The notes beneath the pieces are model-generated. The model saw nothing but the letters and a program-made list of their open reading frames with translations, ran no database searches and was not told where the DNA came from. DNA of 64,000 nt from Cardiocondyla obscurior (taxonomy: Eukaryota; Arthropoda; Insecta; Hymenoptera; Formicidae). The stretch covers positions 1,426,001 through 1,490,000 of the forward strand of contig NC_091891.1 in the NCBI RefSeq assembly GCF_019399895.1, in the 5' to 3' direction. Made by a program: the position numbers and the translations under genes. Of this stretch, positions 60,401 to 64,000 are shown in pieces (position 1 is the stretch's first letter; every line of letters starts with the position of its first letter).

Positions 60401-63400
60401 TACAGTATTTTCTCTTGCATTGCCTATACTGCTATTGATTCGAAGTCGTAAAATCATTTTGTATGAAGTGAATGACAATGGTTTCGCTTATTGTTGCGTG
60501 AATTTGAAGAATTCAGTCTTTCACGTTGTTACATTTTGAATATAGAACTCTTTTGCGACTGTAAAATAGAAATTTTATTTCTAACATTCTACAAAGCATC
60601 TTGTATAACGATACGTTAAATTCTTTTTTTTATTTTCATGACATGACGTAAAATCGCGAATCAGAATATGGAAAATTTTTATTCAATCTTTGGTATATAT
60701 ATATATTTTTTTTAAGCACTTGTATATCGTCCAATTGCAAGGATTCTTTCGAAACTTTTACAAGGGAACTTCTTCGCAGAGAAGTTTGTACAGATTGTAT
60801 CGAAAAGAACTTGAGATACCGCGGGAGGTAGTTTTTTTCGCGATTTTATGACCACTGAAGACCGCGAGACTCGCACAGCAGCAAACCAAGACCGGCGCTT
60901 GTTGTTTGCATTTTCCCTTAAAGGGCCGCCTCGAGTGCTATATGGGTCAGGACTACTGCACCGTGTACTTTGTTTGCTGTTCGTCGCAGCTGTATGCTCG
61001 TGTAATACACCAACAAGTAGTTGAGCTCCGTGGCGAGGAAACCGACTCGCTAAATTGGCACGACAAACGTATCTGTCGCAACTACTTCAATCTTTCGTGT
61101 AACTTATAAGCGTTTCAATCTTGGTATAAAATAATTTAAATATTTGTACGAAGCGTATATAAATTGCAGTACATTTCGCAGATGGCATTAAAAAATTCAT
61201 AAATAAATAAAAGTTAATTAATTACGAATTATTTGAATTTTCTTCCGGTAAGAATAATATTTCTTCGCGAGTTTTTAATTTCTAATTTAATTTATATTTC
61301 TTTAATAAAAATGGTAAAGTGATACCTGCGTTTATTATATGATAACGGTGCAGCAATTGCACTCTTGCGTTCAACAAGATTTCACATGAAATATTTGTTA
61401 TTTATCGCATTTTCCGTTACGTGGCAGACATATACTAGATTATGCACGCCACATCTCACGGACGCGCCAAACTGTCTTGAAAACTTTCAGTATATATTTA
61501 AATGCGTGTTGCGAGACCGGAAGTTTCGTAGACGTAGACGATGATGTTGCACGAAAGAAATGAAAAGCATAAAAAAAAGATGCTGGCTAGAGAAATATTT
61601 TCTTTTTAAATGCGCACTTATCTTTTTATTCTTGAATTTAGAAAATATATTAATTTTTTTTTTCGTAAATTTAGTTCGACTTAATAAGTATAATTATTTT
61701 TATTACACTATTAATTATTAATACAAGAAATATTTAAGTTCTTTAATACCGTGTTTATTCTCGCCTTTGCAAATTATTAAAAGCAATTAGCCTGTTCTTA
61801 CTCGTTTATCCCCGATCGCGATCGTTGTCGGCAAACAAGCGATTGATATCGCACGTTAATCTCGACATGCTCTCGGCACATTCGAGCACGTGAGAGAGAC
61901 TGTCTGACCGTTAAGTGGCTCTCGAAAGCGGCGAGTTAGTCGGCCAGAGCGTTAACGAGATTATTAACGCGCCCGGGTCTCCTCTGAAGAGTCGTCTTGT
62001 CGTGAAATGATTCCGAAAGAATCTTCGCCCTTTCCGGAGATGAAAATGCGGCCGTTAAGGTGACCGGCTCTTTTCCGATTCGCCGATCAAGGGAATCAGT
62101 CTCGCGAAAAGTTTGTCACGTTATTTAAAGCGCAGTGCAGATTAAATTAAAAGCCGCTTATTATAACTGAATTAAAGAGCCGTAGGCGGCATGCGTGACA
62201 AATACATACAATTTTTAACTTGAACATATATATATTTTTTTTTTAACATTCCAAGCAATTTTCTAATCAAGTACTGATAAGGATAAAAATCGGTCCAAGT
62301 TTAATTTCTATTTATTCTCAATTACTCTTAGGTCTTTTTTTAGAAAACGTAATTCTTACATAGCAGTCTTTCACTTTCGTCTTATTAAATTTTGATTTAA
62401 ACATACAGCATAATTTATTACCAACGTGTTTATACCAATTAACAACTTTCGATATAATGCATTCTTAGTTTAAAAAACGGTAATAATTTTTTCATGAGAG
62501 GAATAGACAGATATCTGGACGAATGGTAGGCACTGCCGTCCGAGGGAAATGGAACGGAAGGCGGTAAATTGCGCGGAAGTACATTCGGCAGATTGGATTA
62601 ACATTTTATACGAGAAGCAAGCGGTGTGTGTGCCCGTATGTCACTGGTCAAAAGAGTATATGCGATGTTAGTTGGTGCAAATATCGCTCGCAAAACGATA
62701 CCGATGAAAAACTCGTAATAACTTTTCTCCCTCGCTAGAAGCGCAACGAATGCAAACGAAAACGTGAACGAGTGTCGCGGAACAGAATCGATTTAAAACT
62801 GATTATGGAAAATTTTCGCAGATGAAAACCGATACCCTATCCGCCACCGGGCGATCGTGTACACGCGCGTAATCTCGAACTTGAAACGGACACCGTTCTT
62901 TCGCGTTAGAAAGAAACTTTTCTTCGGGTTACATACGAGAAGTCGGGAAACGGATTCTGAGAGAAACTTGCGAGCTGCAAGCTCTCAGCTCCTTCGGGCA
63001 AATTGGCCGGTGTGTCGCGCGTGTAAAAAGATTTTTACCGCTCGCTCGTAAGTACGCTTTCGTGTGTCCCGGGCGAAATGAGAAAGGCGAATTTGCTCCC
63101 TCAAATATCTTTCTAATGCCAAGCCGTGCTTGTGACATTTTTCATAGAAAATAGCTCCGTTTTTTTTATTTTATTTTTTTTTTTTTATGTTATCAAATAT
63201 CGCACTTTGGTGACATAATTTACCAAATACGAATAAGTATATGAATTTACAACGATAACGTATATATTTTTTAAACGACAAAAAGTGATAACTATATAAT
63301 ACGAGAAAAAATTTTAACGCCTACAATTAAATACCTCTAAACTAATCCTGCTATTTCGTCCGTGTTCGTGTCTTAATAGGCACTTACGTTTTAATTGAAT

Positions 63401-64000
63401 GTCGTCTCGTCGTATCCATTCCTGAAGCGTTTATAGGTACTTTAGGCCGGTGCCAATGCTCGCAAGTCGGCTTGTAAGAGACTTAAAAGTCAAATAGCCG
63501 CAGTACACAATTAACACTTTGCGTATGTGCGTGTAAAAGGAATTATGTTTAGAATTTTCAAGAATTTATATTGCAGTTAAATATAAGCGCAAATAATTAA
63601 TAGTAAATTTTTACTTTAGGCACTCAAAGTCCAAATTATCCTCTATTAATAACTGTAACAATATAGTTTCTTAAAAATTTATTTAAGACAAACAATGGTA
63701 GCTTAGTTCACGACAGCAAGCAATTTTCGCAAAAGATACGCGGCAGTTCGGAAAGAGCGCTTTCAACTTTAACCACCGGATGGTTCCTCTGACAGCGAGA
63801 AATTTCTGTCCGTCATCAGAAACTTGTATATGCGTCACGGAAAATCGATCGCGTAGCTGCATTCAAATTTACTGTTTTGCATTCAGACGTGGGCGAATTT
63901 TGCATCTTTTTAGTTCACCGCTTTATCATGAACTTCAAAGTTTAGAAATTGTCATACACGGCACGTGGGCACGTTGAAAAAAATTTTTTTTTTTTCGGTA
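57444..64000. other. Mostly AT-rich sequence without a supported gene
   Basis: A minus-strand frame at 57981-58172, lacking an ATG but with plausible composition (REDTTAIVHRRGQTRRFPDE, PGNKCTLLEDPLGRISSVIY), is the best unexplained ORF. It could be a terminal exon but has no clear acceptor. Other ORFs (59239-59526, 60324-60539, 60906-61109, 62857-63051) look like chance. Palindrome CGATCGCGATCG is at 61813-61824. Three mariner-end-like TTGGTGCAAA strings occur in the window (see rejected items). There are T/A runs at about 62229-62242 and 63160-63186. Confidence 0.5.

Noticed and set aside
62668..62687. TTAGTTGGTGCAAATATCGC, similar to a mariner inverted terminal repeat (also 29806-29820 and 63442-63467)
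   Set aside because: The three strings are in the same orientation, are imperfect, have no inverted partner or transposase remnant, and may be coincidence.
1..64000. CRISPR arrays, rRNA, retrotransposon reverse transcriptase or transposase genes
   Set aside because: No regularly spaced direct repeats with unique spacers, no rRNA signature sequences, and no catalytic motifs of these enzymes seen in any open frame.

Overview
The window reads as nuclear DNA of an insect, most likely an aculeate hymenopteran such as an ant. That is an inference from the sequence style: AT-rich background, abundant CpG, many poly-A/T runs, long stretches without coding exons, short introns with GT..AG borders, a small TA-flanked inverted-repeat element and GC-richer repeat islands. 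There are no bacterial operons, ribosomal RNAs or CRISPR arrays. Most of the 64 kb is intergenic or intronic.

The only coding sequence I regard as solid is a minus-strand pair of exons (about 8265-8676 and 7311-8052). They encode a Ser/Thr-rich, apparently disordered protein with repeated short Trp motifs that I could not name. A possible plus-strand terminal exon runs in from the left edge (1-159). Weaker candidate exons are at 20672-20726 (minus) and at 56729-56771 plus 57325-57408 (plus); the last two join in frame.

The most unusual structure is a two-exon cassette found three times on the plus strand: at about 19.6-20.07 kb, and twice in tandem at 50.2-50.97 kb. In each copy a longer exon A is followed by an intron of about 105-120 bp with conserved splice sites and a small exon B of 39-44 nt. 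Exon B lengths differ by amounts that are not multiples of three, so I read it as a duplicated non-coding (5' UTR or lncRNA) module, possibly carrying a short upstream ORF. It may feed the plus-strand candidate exons at 56.7-57.4 kb, but that link is untested.

From 49.7 to 57.5 kb there is a repeat-rich, GC-richer island. It holds a long miRNA-like hairpin (49762-49860), a G13 run, a 27-bp tandem repeat, cassettes 2 and 3, a higher-order satellite of about 650 bp (53.55-54.85 kb), a 177-198-bp tandem array (54.98-55.55 kb), a 25-26-bp repeat (55.9 kb) and two potential G-quadruplexes at 57.25 and 57.42 kb. Elsewhere I see a MITE-like element with 14-bp inverted ends and TA target duplication (10799-11095), several perfect hairpins or palindromes, a Smad-box palindrome (46.8 kb) and a CpG-rich promoter-like block near 40 kb. 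The remaining AT-rich sequence contains only short open frames that I judge to be chance.
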